Shown: in pieces, positions 56,726 to 64,000 of the stretch
Layout: each line of letters opens with the position of its first letter
Numbering within the stretch: position 1 is the first letter of the stretch
From: Mycobacterium sp.
GTDB taxonomy: Bacteria; Actinomycetota; Actinomycetes; Mycobacteriales; Mycobacteriaceae
Assembly (NCBI RefSeq): GCF_004298145.1
Contig: NZ_SCRH01000006.1
Location: 1-64,000 of the forward strand
Direction of reading: 5' to 3'
DNA: 64,000 nt
Notes under the pieces: model-generated
Database searches by the model: none
The model's input: only the letters and a program-made list of their open reading frames with translations
Told to the model about the DNA's origin: nothing
Made by a program: the position numbers and the translations under genes

Positions 56726-57376
56726 TCAGCAGCCGCACTCCTCGCCGCGCCAGGCGCGAACGCCCTGCCACACGGCAACACCCGCGATCGCCAGTCCCAC
56801 CGCGGGGTCGATCCACCATGCGCTCGACCAGAGGGCCGTCACCGCAAGGCCGATCAGCACCCCGGCGGCCTGGGCGCCGCACAGGTAGTTCTGGATTCCT
56901 TCGGCCTCGGTGGCTCCCGAGCCCAACCGCGCACCCAGCCGGTAGTTGGCGCGGCCCAACACCGGCATGAGCAGCAAGGCCAGGGCGGTCAGCCCGATAC
57001 CGATCACCGACGTCTCGGCGCGGTGTTCACCGGCCAGGTGGTGGAGGGATTCGGCGGCGATGTACGGGGCGGTCAGCCAGAACGACACCGCGACGCCGCG
57101 TTGTGCGCGCCGCTCGGCGCTCGCGGAAAAGGTGCGTGCACCGCTGAACCGCCACACCACTACCGCGCTGGCCAGCGCCTCCGACGCGCCACCCAGAGCC
57201 CACCCCGTCAGGGCGATGGAGCCCACCGAGAGTCCCTGCCACAGCCCGACGACACCCTCGACGAGCACCACGGCCAGGCTGATCCAGGCCAGCCGCCGCG
57301 CCCACTGCGCGCCGCGCCGCCAGTCGACGTCGTGCGCGGCAGTGCATTCTCGCGCGATGGCAGCCGAAGTGGTCAT
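56726..57376 (-). CDS. Cation-efflux-like integral membrane protein (Rv3271c-like)
   Basis: 216 residues and five or six membrane segments. The WxxAWISLAVVLVEGVVGLWQGLSVGSIAL opening (about 30-57) resembles the first helices of cation diffusion facilitators, but the paired Asp/His metal sites of working CDFs are sparse. The C-terminus ends GEECGC, with potential metal ligands. Convergent with ctpC (nine-base gap), which fits a metal-related role. It may be an atypical or inactive CDF. Confidence 0.82.
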   Translation of the reverse strand: MTTSAAIARECTAAHDVDWRRGAQWARRLAWISLAVVLVEGVVGLWQGLSVGSIALTGWALGGASEALASAVVVWRFSGARTFSASAERRAQRGVAVSFWLTAPYIAAESLHHLAGEHRAETSVIGIGLTALALLLMPVLGRANYRLGARLGSGATEAEGIQNYLCGAQAAGVLIGLAVTALWSSAWWIDPAVGLAIAGVAVWQGVRAWRGEECGC

Positions 57377-57545
57377 TACGCCAGGTTAGCGACAGCGTGG
57401 CGGGGCGAGGACGGCAACACCCGGCCGTGATCGATCCGTGTCGAGCCTCGCCGGCGGCGCCGGCACGGCGAGGAGCGGGCCGCGGGTCGCGGCCCGGCGT
57501 TGGTAGTTATTGTGGCTAACCAGTAGACCCGAAGGGATTTCCTCG

Positions 57546-58460
57546 ATGGCGCGCACCGACGACGACACCTGGGACCTCGCGACCAGTGTGGGGGCGACCG
57601 CCACCATGGTGGCCGCGGGGCGGGCCCGGGCCACCCGGGACGGGCTGATCGACGATCGGTTCGCCGAGTCGCTGGTGCGCGCCGTCGGTGTCGACTTCAT
57701 GACCCGGTGGGCCGCCGGCGAACTCGACTCGGCCGACGTCGATGAGCCCGGCGCCCCGTGGGGCATGCAACGCATGACCGACATGCTGGCCGCCCGCACG
57801 CGGTACATCGATGCGTTCTTCGCCGAGGCGGGGGCCGCCGGCATCCACCAGGTGGTCATCCTGGCCTCCGGTCTGGATGCGCGCGCCTATCGCCTGCCCT
57901 GGGCCGCCGGCACCACGGTGTTCGAGGTCGACCAGCCGCAGGTCCTCGAATTCAAGGCCGCCACCGTCGCCGAACTCGGCGCCCGGCCGACCGCCGAGGT
58001 GCGCACCGTCCCGGTCGACCTGCGCCACGACTGGTCCTCGGCGCTGCGACAGGCCGGCTTCGCCACCGGGCGACCCGCCGCCTGGGCCGCCGAGGGATTG
58101 GTCGGCTTTCTGCCGCCGCAGGCCCAGGATCGGTTGCTGGACAACATCACCGCGCTGTCCGCCGACGGCAGCCAGTTGGTGGCCGAGGTCTTCGCGAATA
58201 CGGGCGTCAGCGGGGACGCGTTGAACGCGGCGAGCGAAAAGTGGCGGCGCAACGGCCTCGACATCGCCCTGGGCGACCTTGGCTTCCCCGGCCAGCGCAA
58301 TGACGTCGCGACCTATCTGCAGCGGCGGGGCTGGCAACCCGTTCGCACCCCGCTGAATCAGATGTTGGCCAATAACGGGCTGCCGCTGCAATCGACCGAC
58401 CCCGACGCGCCCTTCGCCCAGAACTACTACTGCACCGCGGTGCTGAACACGGCTCGGTAA
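57546..58460 (+). CDS. SAM-dependent methyltransferase, UPF0677/TIGR00027 family
   Basis: 304 residues of the class I methyltransferase family expanded in mycobacteria. Landmarks: [11 protein letters not shown], the SAM-binding [28 protein letters not shown] and the [10 protein letters not shown] motif. The ATG has GAAGGG upstream. Substrate is unknown for nearly all members; some methylate O- or N-positions of lipids or small molecules. The CaiB-type gene follows after 16 bp on the same strand. Confidence 0.9.
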   Translation: MARTDDDTWDLATSVGATATMVAAGRARATRDGLIDDRFAESLVRAVGVDFMTRWAAGELDSADVDEPGAPWGMQRMTDMLAARTRYIDAFFAEAGAAGIHQVVILASGLDARAYRLPWAAGTTVFEVDQPQVLEFKAATVAELGARPTAEVRTVPVDLRHDWSSALRQAGFATGRPAAWAAEGLVGFLPPQAQDRLLDNITALSADGSQLVAEVFANTGVSGDALNAASEKWRRNGLDIALGDLGFPGQRNDVATYLQRRGWQPVRTPLNQMLANNGLPLQSTDPDAPFAQNYYCTAVLNTAR

Positions 58461-58476
58461 AGGAAGGCAACCACTA

Positions 58477-59691
58477 GTGCCAAACAGCAAGCCAAACAGC
58501 AAGCCCGCCAAGCCGCTTGACGGATTCCGGGTACTCGATTTCACCCAGAACATCGCCGGGCCGATGGCCGGACAGGTGCTGGCCGACCTGGGGGCCGAGG
58601 TCATCAAGGTCGAGGCGCCCGTCGGCGAGGCGGCCCGCCACATCACCGCGGTCCTCCCCGGCCGCCCGCCGCTGGCCAGCCTGTTCCTCCCCCACAACCG
58701 GGGCAAGAAGTCGGTGATGGCGGACCTGCGCAGCGACGAAGCCAAGCAGCAGACACTGCGGCTGGTCGATACCGCGGACGTTGTGCTGGAAGGGTTTCGG
58801 CCCGGGGTGATGGAACGCATGGGCCTGGGTCCCGACGAGCTGCAATCCCGCAATCGGAAACTCATCTACGCGCGCCTGTCCGCCTACGGCGGCAACGGCC
58901 CCGAGGGCAGCCGGCCGGGCGTCGACCTGATGGTCGCCGCCGAATCGGGGATGACCACCGGGATGCCCACGCCCAGCGGCAAACCCCAGATCATTCCGTT
59001 CCAGCTCGTCGACGCCGCCAGCGGTCACGTGCTGGCCCAGGCGGTGCTGGCCGCGCTGCTCAACCGTGAGCGCCACGGGGTGGCCGACGTCGTGCGGGTC
59101 GCCATGTATGACGTCGCGGTCAGCCTGCAGGCCAGTCAGCTGACCATCCACCTGAACAAGCCGAACTCGGAACCCAAACCGAGCGACTCGGATTCGGCGT
59201 CAAAATCGAAGCGACGCAAGGGTGTTGGGTTCGCCACCCAGCCATCGGACGCATTCCGGGCGGCCGACGGGTACCTGGTGATCAGCGCGTACGTGCCCAA
59301 GCACTGGGACAAGCTGTGCGAGATCATCGGCCGGCCCGACATGCGCGACGACGAGCGGTTCATCGACCAGCGCGCCCGGGCGCTCAATTATCCCGAGCTG
59401 ACCGAGGAACTCGAGTCGGCGCTGGCCGCCAGGACCGCCGACGAATGGGTCCGGCTGCTTCAGGAGGGCGGCCTGATGGCCTGCCACGCCTACACCTGGA
59501 AGCAGGTGGTCGGCACCGCGCTGTTCGCCGAGAACGAGCTCGCCCTGTCCGTCGGCGAGGGTGACAGCGCGGTCACGGTGATCCGCACCCCGGCACGCTA
59601 TTTGAGCTTCGACGCCGCGGCGAGCGACCCTCCCCCGGCCCTCGGACAGCACACCGAGGAGTATCTGGGCGCACCGCAGCCGGCTTCGTGA
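58477..59691 (+). CDS. CaiB/BaiF-type CoA-transferase
   Basis: 404 residues of family III CoA-transferases, which move CoA between carboxylic acids. DFTQNIAGPMAGQVLADLGAEVIKVE is the N-terminal fold signature (residues about 17-42) and the catalytic Asp lies in GVDLMVAAESG. The first ten residues contain a short NSKP duplication that looks like slippage. The GTG has AGGAAGG upstream. Orthologue of Rv3272; substrate acids are unknown. This is the last gene that follows the M. tuberculosis order in the window. Confidence 0.9.
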   Translation: MPNSKPNSKPAKPLDGFRVLDFTQNIAGPMAGQVLADLGAEVIKVEAPVGEAARHITAVLPGRPPLASLFLPHNRGKKSVMADLRSDEAKQQTLRLVDTADVVLEGFRPGVMERMGLGPDELQSRNRKLIYARLSAYGGNGPEGSRPGVDLMVAAESGMTTGMPTPSGKPQIIPFQLVDAASGHVLAQAVLAALLNRERHGVADVVRVAMYDVAVSLQASQLTIHLNKPNSEPKPSDSDSASKSKRRKGVGFATQPSDAFRAADGYLVISAYVPKHWDKLCEIIGRPDMRDDERFIDQRARALNYPELTEELESALAARTADEWVRLLQEGGLMACHAYTWKQVVGTALFAENELALSVGEGDSAVTVIRTPARYLSFDAAASDPPPALGQHTEEYLGAPQPAS

Positions 59692-59769
59692 ACTGTTGGT
59701 TGTCAAATGGCGGTCATCGGAGGCCAAGTCGGTCACGTAGCTGTCACTAAGCGGCGTCCAGGAGAGAGT

Positions 59770-60198
59770 TCACTCCATGACGAAGTTCTCCCCCCGGCGC
59801 AGGGATACTGCACGGACACGGTTCGCCGCTTCGGTGGAGGCATCATGCACCCATAACGCCAGTTCGTTGGGATGGACGGGCTTGCCATCGGCGAGAACGT
59901 GGTTGTGCCGGATATCGAGTAGCCCGGCCCGGTCCAATCGGATCAGTATGAGGTCTTTGATGCCGTCAGGGTCGATGCGACGGTGATCGGTGGCCAACAT
60001 GTCGATCGCGAACGACTTGCCCGCACCGGGCACGCCGGCGGTAATGATCGCGGCGCGACCGTGTGCCGGTGCATCGGGGCATTTGCCTCGGTACTCGTGG
60101 GCGATCTCGTCGATCAGCTGATCGCTGAGATAACGCTCTACTAAGCGTGGAACAGCGAACTGCCCCCTTGGTGGAGGACAGTCAGCTGGGAATGGACC
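59770..60198 (-). pseudogene. Zeta-toxin-like kinase remnant
   Basis: A 142-codon frame with zeta-toxin features: VERYLSDQLIDEIAHEY, Walker A GVPGAGKS, RIDPDGIKDLIL and ASTEAANRVRAVSLRRGENFVME. Zeta toxins phosphorylate UDP-sugars. The frame stops right after FVME, where the family continues with a GT-S motif, so the C-terminal half is lost. Upstream it is in frame with the preceding HTH gene, separated only by that gene's TAG (60199-60201), and has no ATG or GTG before the Walker A. It is most likely dead. Confidence 0.72.
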
Positions 60199-60663
60199 CT
60201 ATTGCGCAGTCGGCGGCTGGACTGCGGAGCTGACACTCTCGTATTCCTCGTCGCTGAGTAGTCCGAGTTCATGGGCAGTGCTCACCTGGGTCCAGGTCCC
60301 AGGTACGGATCCCTCGTGGGGATAGGGCGCGAACTGGGTGAAGGTGTAGTCGAGGCCGCGAAGCTGTTTCAGCAGCTTGCCTCGGGGCGTTCCGTCGACT
60401 GTTGCGCGCAGGATGATTTCCTCGGGGCTCGGTGCGTCTCCGAGCGCGTTGGCTCCGCGCAGCAGCCGACCTACTCGCGGCTGCGTAGTAGACAAAACGT
60501 CAGCGATTTGTCGTTGGTTCATACCTGACCGCTTAAGGTGCCTCGCGGCGCGCATGTCATCGATGCGCATCAAGCGTTCGTGCGCCCGGCGAACCTGCGC
60601 TTCGTGGGCGATGGCTTCAACTGTGTGTTCGACTTCAACAGTGCGTTCGATCGTTGTCGGCAT
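60199..60663 (-). CDS. HTH protein, probable antitoxin of the zeta remnant
   Basis: 154 residues. A helical N-terminus (VEVEHTVEAIAHEAQVRRAHERLM at about 9-32) leads to a helix-turn-helix, MNQRQIADVLSTTQPRVGRL. The C-terminal half has no recognised domain but contains TPRGKLLKQLRGLDYTFTQF. GGAGGAATT stands just before the ATG, and a 19-bp operator-like dyad overlaps the leader, which fits autoregulation by an antitoxin. It directly precedes the toxin remnant in the same frame. The gene itself looks intact. Confidence 0.75.
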   Translation of the reverse strand: MPTTIERTVEVEHTVEAIAHEAQVRRAHERLMRIDDMRAARHLKRSGMNQRQIADVLSTTQPRVGRLLRGANALGDAPSPEEIILRATVDGTPRGKLLKQLRGLDYTFTQFAPYPHEGSVPGTWTQVSTAHELGLLSDEEYESVSSAVQPPTAQ

Positions 60664-60674
60664 AATTCCTCCGT

Positions 60675-60693
60675 CTGATACAGAGTGTATCAG
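60675..60693. promoter_or_regulatory. CTGATACA-N3-TGTATCAG operator before the HTH gene
   Basis: Perfect 8-bp inverted repeat with a 3-nt spacer, 12 bp upstream of the start codon and touching the ribosome-binding region. It is the natural binding site for the encoded HTH protein and would give tight self-repression. Binding is inferred. Confidence 0.65.
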
Positions 60694-60706
60694 CTTTTGA
60701 AACGTT

Positions 60707-60727
60707 GCATATCACGGACCGATATGC
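60707..60727. promoter_or_regulatory. GCATATC-N7-GATATGC inverted repeat
   Basis: Perfect 7-bp arms with a 7-nt spacer, 13 bp beyond the first operator. It could be a second regulatory site or hold promoter elements of the HTH gene. The remaining 170 bp to the pknD stop at 60898 show no gene or repeat that I can support. Confidence 0.45.
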
Positions 60728-60897
60728 TGACCAGCGGGCCGATCCCCGGCTGCCGCACTCCCCGGTGGTGAGTCGGCTAGTCCCGTTCGTTCAGGCTCTG
60801 CCGCACTTCGACCAGCGACAGCCACCAGAGGGATCCACCATCTTGACGTCACCGAGGTCAGAATTGTGCCAGGTTGAATGAGACCGCGTCCTGAGCC

Positions 60898-62880
60898 TCA
60901 CGGCGTCAGCTTGACCACCCGGTCGTTGCCGCGGTCGGCGACGTACACGTTCCCGTCGCCGGCCACCGCGACCGCCAACGGAGTGTTGAGACCGGTCAGC
61001 GGCAGCACGGTCGAAACGTTCGATCCGGCCGGCAATTTCGTCACCTGGCTGCTGTCGTGCTCGGTGACATAGACGTTGCCCGCGGTGTCCACAGCGATCC
61101 CCCACGGCACGGAAACGCCGGTGAACGGTAGCTCTGTCTGGCCATTCGACCCGGCCGCCAACTTCAACACCCTGTTGTTGTCGGTGTCGGTGACGTAGAC
61201 GCTGCCGGAGGTGTCCACCGCCACCCCGTCCGGGTTGTTGAGGCCGGTGAACGGCAGGTCGGTCTGGGTGTTCGACCCCGCCGCCAACTTCACCACCCGG
61301 TTGTTGCCACGGTCGGCGACGTAGACGTTGCCCTGGGAGTCCACCGCCACCCCCTCGGGGTAATTGAGGCCATTGAACGGCAGCACGGTCTGGGTGTTCG
61401 ACCCGGCCGCCAACTTCACCACCCGGTTGTTGAAGTCGGCGACGTACACCGTGCCGGTATCGTCCACCGCCAGTCCCTGCGGCTGGTAAAGGCCGTTGAA
61501 CGGCAGCACTCGCGGGGCGCTACTTCCCGGCGACAACTCGACCACCCGTCCGTACATGCCTTCACTGGTGACATACACGTTGCCGGCTTTGTCGAGTGCC
61601 ACCCCGCCCGGGGAGAGGCGAAAGTCAATGCCGTTGAAGGGCAACACACTTTGGCCGCTCGCCTGTTTCGACGGCTCCGAGCCGATGGACAGGTAACCGA
61701 CGACCGCTATGACGAAAGCGACGAGGGCGACGAGAGCGATGGCGCCGACGATGATCCACTGTTTCCGTTTGCTGTCGGCCGGCACGGCGGGGGGTCTGAA
61801 ATCCGGGCCTGCTCCATAGGCATGGCCGAATGTCGACGGGGCGGCACGAATCAATGAGGGCTCCTGGCCGGATCGGCCGGGCCAACGATCGCCGCCCGCA
61901 CCCGAAACCACCGGCCTGGCCTGGGTTTCGGCACCGGCGGGTGGGGCGTACGAGTGCGCCACACGTGGATCGTTCGCGTCCGGGTGCAGCGTCGCGCATT
62001 CCCCCTCGCGCAGAATCGTGGTGGCCTTTCGCTGCTCGGATGTGGTCAGCGCGTCGTGGGCGGCGGTGGCGAATTCGCCGGCGGTCCGATAGCGCTCCTC
62101 GGGACGTTTGGCCATGCCCTTGGCGATCACGTGATCCAAAGCGGGCGGAACCGCGCCGGGGCGCAATTGGCTGGGCGGCGTGGCCGTCTTCGTCAGGTGC
62201 GCGGCGACCAACCGTTCGACGGTGTCGGCCCGATACGGCGGCGATCCGGTCAGGCACTCACTCAAAACGCATGCGAGCGAATAGATGTCGGCGCTGTGGG
62301 TGACCTCGTCGTCGGTGAATCGTTCCGGGGCCATGTAGTAGTACGTGCCGATGGCGGTCCCGACCTGGGTCAGCCCCGGATCGGTCGCGGCCCGCGCGAT
62401 GCCGAAATCCGCCAGGTAGGCGAAGTCGCTGGGGGTGACCAGAATGTTCCCCGGTGTGACATCGCGGTGCGTGACCCCGGCGGCGTGCGCCGCGTCCAGC
62501 GCGGCGGCGACCTGGCGGATGATGGCGATCGCCCGCGGTGGGGCCAACGGCCCGTCCCGGTGCAACAGCGTGGCCAGATTGACGCCGTCGACGAGGCGCA
62601 TGTCCACATAGAAGCGCCCGTCGATCTCGCCGTAGTCGTGGATCGGCACCACATGCGGTTCGGTCAACCGTCCCGCGATATCGGCCTCACGCTGCAGGCG
62701 CGCACGATACTCCGAGTTGCCGGAGAACTGCTGCGAGATCAGTTTCAGGGCCACCATGCGGCCCTTGCGGGTGTCCTCGGCCTCGTAGACCTCACCCATG
62801 CCGCCCCGGCGCAGAAGTCGCACCAGCCGGTAGGGGCCGAACCAGGACCCGGCCCGCGCGGCCGGCCCGCTATCGCTCAC
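60898..62880 (-). CDS. pknD: Receptor Ser/Thr protein kinase PknD, with altered catalytic loop
   Basis: 660 residues: kinase domain (1-280) with the ATP lysine Lys46, HRD (138-140) and DFG (158-160), a juxtamembrane linker, one membrane helix (375-398) and an extracellular six-bladed NHL propeller (411-660) built of about 41-residue repeats with VYVADRGNNRVVKLAAGS. In the catalytic loop the invariant lysine of HRDxKxxN is Thr142 (codon ACA at 62455-62457), giving HRDVTPGN. Asp140 and Asn145 are intact. The gene follows pstS2 by 18 bp, as in M. tuberculosis Rv0931c-Rv0932c. Confidence 0.93.
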   Translation of the reverse strand: MSDSGPAARAGSWFGPYRLVRLLRRGGMGEVYEAEDTRKGRMVALKLISQQFSGNSEYRARLQREADIAGRLTEPHVVPIHDYGEIDGRFYVDMRLVDGVNLATLLHRDGPLAPPRAIAIIRQVAAALDAAHAAGVTHRDVTPGNILVTPSDFAYLADFGIARAATDPGLTQVGTAIGTYYYMAPERFTDDEVTHSADIYSLACVLSECLTGSPPYRADTVERLVAAHLTKTATPPSQLRPGAVPPALDHVIAKGMAKRPEERYRTAGEFATAAHDALTTSEQRKATTILREGECATLHPDANDPRVAHSYAPPAGAETQARPVVSGAGGDRWPGRSGQEPSLIRAAPSTFGHAYGAGPDFRPPAVPADSKRKQWIIVGAIALVALVAFVIAVVGYLSIGSEPSKQASGQSVLPFNGIDFRLSPGGVALDKAGNVYVTSEGMYGRVVELSPGSSAPRVLPFNGLYQPQGLAVDDTGTVYVADFNNRVVKLAAGSNTQTVLPFNGLNYPEGVAVDSQGNVYVADRGNNRVVKLAAGSNTQTDLPFTGLNNPDGVAVDTSGSVYVTDTDNNRVLKLAAGSNGQTELPFTGVSVPWGIAVDTAGNVYVTEHDSSQVTKLPAGSNVSTVLPLTGLNTPLAVAVAGDGNVYVADRGNDRVVKLTP

Positions 62881-62898
62881 CGTCGAGCCTCCTTGTCG

Positions 62899-63999
62899 TC
62901 AGGAAATCGCATTGACTGCGGTTGACAGCTTTTCCGTGAACGATTTGGGCAGCGGAATGGAGCCGTACTGCTCCAGACCGTCCTGGCCCGGACCGATCGC
63001 GGCCTGCATGAACGCTTTCACCGCCGGGCCCGTGGCCGCGTCCGGGTACTTCGAGCAGACGATTTCATAGGTCGCCAGCACAATGGGGTAGGCGCCCGAC
63101 TGTGTCGGCTTGTAGAACGACGAGGTGTCCAGCACCAGGTCGTTGCCCTGCCCCTTGAAGGTTGCCCCGGCGATCGTCTTCCCGACGGAGTCGGCGGTGA
63201 TCGACACCGCGTCCGGACCCGCCGACGTGATGATCGAGGCCATGGTCAGCTGCTTGCCCACCGCGAAGGACCACTCGTTGTAGGTGATCGATCCCTCGGT
63301 GTTCTGCAGCAGCGCGGACGTGCCGTTGTTCCCGCTGGCGCCCTGCCCGACACCACCGTTGAACGTCTCGCCTACGCCCTTGCCCCAGGCACCATCCGAC
63401 GCGCCGTCGAGGTAGTTCTGAAAGTTCGCGGTGGTGCCTGATTTGTCGCTGCGGAAGATGACCGTAATGGGCGTCGAGGGCAGGTTGACGCCGGAGTTGA
63501 TTGCTTTCAGCGCCGGATCGTCCCACTTGGTGATGGTGCCGTTGAAGATCTTCGCGACGGTGGGCCCATCCAGTTTCAGCCCGTTCACCCCGGTGAGGTG
63601 GTAGGTGACCGCGATCGGCCCGAACACCGTGGGCAGATCCCATGCCGGCGAACCGCACCGTTGTGCCGCCCTGTCGTTCTGGCCGCTGGACGGATCCAGG
63701 GGCACGTCGGACCCGGCGAGATCGGTTTGGTTGTTGAGGAATTGGGTCACGCCGGCGCCGGATCCGTTGGCGTTGTAATCCAGCGTGTAACCCGGGCAGG
63801 CGCGAACGTAGGCGTAGACGAACTGCTCGATCGCGTTTTGCTGCGCGGTCGAACCACTGTCCTTCAGCACTTTCTTACCGCCGCAGTCCACCGGCGTGGC
63901 ACCGGAGCCAGCAGAGTTCGAGCTGCCGCCGCACCCCGCCAACGCCAGGGCGGCGGCGGCCACCACGCTCAGTGCGACTCCAGATCGAGCGAATCTCAC
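62899..63999 (-). CDS. pstS2: Phosphate-binding lipoprotein PstS2
   Basis: 366 residues, complete, with its GTG start one base from the window end. Signal peptide and lipobox LAGC (Cys23) anchor it outside the membrane. Phosphate-binding loops [25 protein letters not shown] and RSDKSGTT are present. It delivers phosphate to a PstCA-PstB ABC transporter, whose genes would lie to the right. Coupling with pknD suggests phosphate sensing, inferred from gene order. Orthologue of Rv0932c. Confidence 0.94.
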   Translation of the reverse strand: MRFARSGVALSVVAAAALALAGCGGSSNSAGSGATPVDCGGKKVLKDSGSTAQQNAIEQFVYAYVRACPGYTLDYNANGSGAGVTQFLNNQTDLAGSDVPLDPSSGQNDRAAQRCGSPAWDLPTVFGPIAVTYHLTGVNGLKLDGPTVAKIFNGTITKWDDPALKAINSGVNLPSTPITVIFRSDKSGTTANFQNYLDGASDGAWGKGVGETFNGGVGQGASGNNGTSALLQNTEGSITYNEWSFAVGKQLTMASIITSAGPDAVSITADSVGKTIAGATFKGQGNDLVLDTSSFYKPTQSGAYPIVLATYEIVCSKYPDAATGPAVKAFMQAAIGPGQDGLEQYGSIPLPKSFTEKLSTAVNAIS

Positions 64000-64000
64000 G

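Noticed and set aside
58477..58510. NSKP duplication at the start of the CaiB-like gene as a possible start-site artefact
   Set aside because: The GTG has a good AGGAAGG site and the frame is continuous, so it is treated as a harmless slippage duplication in the N-terminus.

Overview
The window is chromosomal DNA of a slow-growing Mycobacterium that is not M. tuberculosis. The evidence is very high GC, a large block that follows the M. tuberculosis Rv3226c-Rv3272 gene order, mycobacteria-only families (DesA3, WhiB2, PPE, MtrAB-LpqB, PacL1/CtpC, FbiAB, MamA) and abundant short dispersed repeats. Orthology statements come from recalled protein families, not from a search.

Layout. 1-3.4 kb: the 3' end of a 13E12/HNH gene, a YedK/HMCES protein, aroA and rsgA. 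3.4-10.8 kb: an accessory island absent at this point of the M. tuberculosis order. It holds an HxlR regulator divergent from a thiolase-NmrA-nitrilase-DUF302 operon, an unknown membrane protein, and an SDR/substrate-binding-fold pair. 10.9-19.6 kb: desA3 and its reductase (each behind the same tandem operator), ppk2, an intact WS/DGAT protein, an Rv3235-like protein, a KefB/TrkA-C antiporter pair and mddA. 19.9-31.1 kb: secA1, hpf, comF, lpqB, mtrB, mtrA, tmk and sahH. 31.2-36.6 kb: the alkB-rubA-rubB-tetR alkane hydroxylase operon, an APC transporter and an FAD monooxygenase. 36.6-41.6 kb: GDP-mannose supply (manA, tobH-like, pmmA) and two conserved small genes. 41.6-47 kb: whiB2, coenzyme F420 genes fbiA/fbiB joined by a MIRU-like repeat, the DNA methyltransferase mamA and a NUDIX gene. 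47-52.2 kb: cell-wall linker genes manB, wbbL1, rmlD, lcp1 and Rv3268-like. 52.4-59.7 kb: a PPE2-like PPE-PPW protein, the pacL1-ctpC metal efflux operon, a CDF-like protein, a SAM methyltransferase and a CaiB CoA-transferase. 59.7-64 kb: a decayed zeta toxin with its HTH partner, then pknD and pstS2, which in M. tuberculosis lie far away (Rv0931c-Rv0932c). This junction is a rearrangement boundary.

Themes. Cell-envelope building dominates: mannose and rhamnose donors, linker synthesis, arabinogalactan ligation, lipid desaturation and the MtrAB system. Small repeats are a second theme. A 54-55 bp element sits at the stop codons of several genes, palindromic hairpins follow secA1, sahH and hpf, and a 47-bp MIRU-like unit duplicates the fbiA/fbiB translational junction. 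The most interesting signals are the identical tandem operators at desA3 and its reductase, the HxlR-controlled nitrilase cassette, the fbiA-fbiB ATGA chain, a PknD whose catalytic-loop lysine is threonine, and a toxin remnant separated from its partner by one in-frame TAG. No rRNA, tRNA, CRISPR array or intact insertion sequence was seen.
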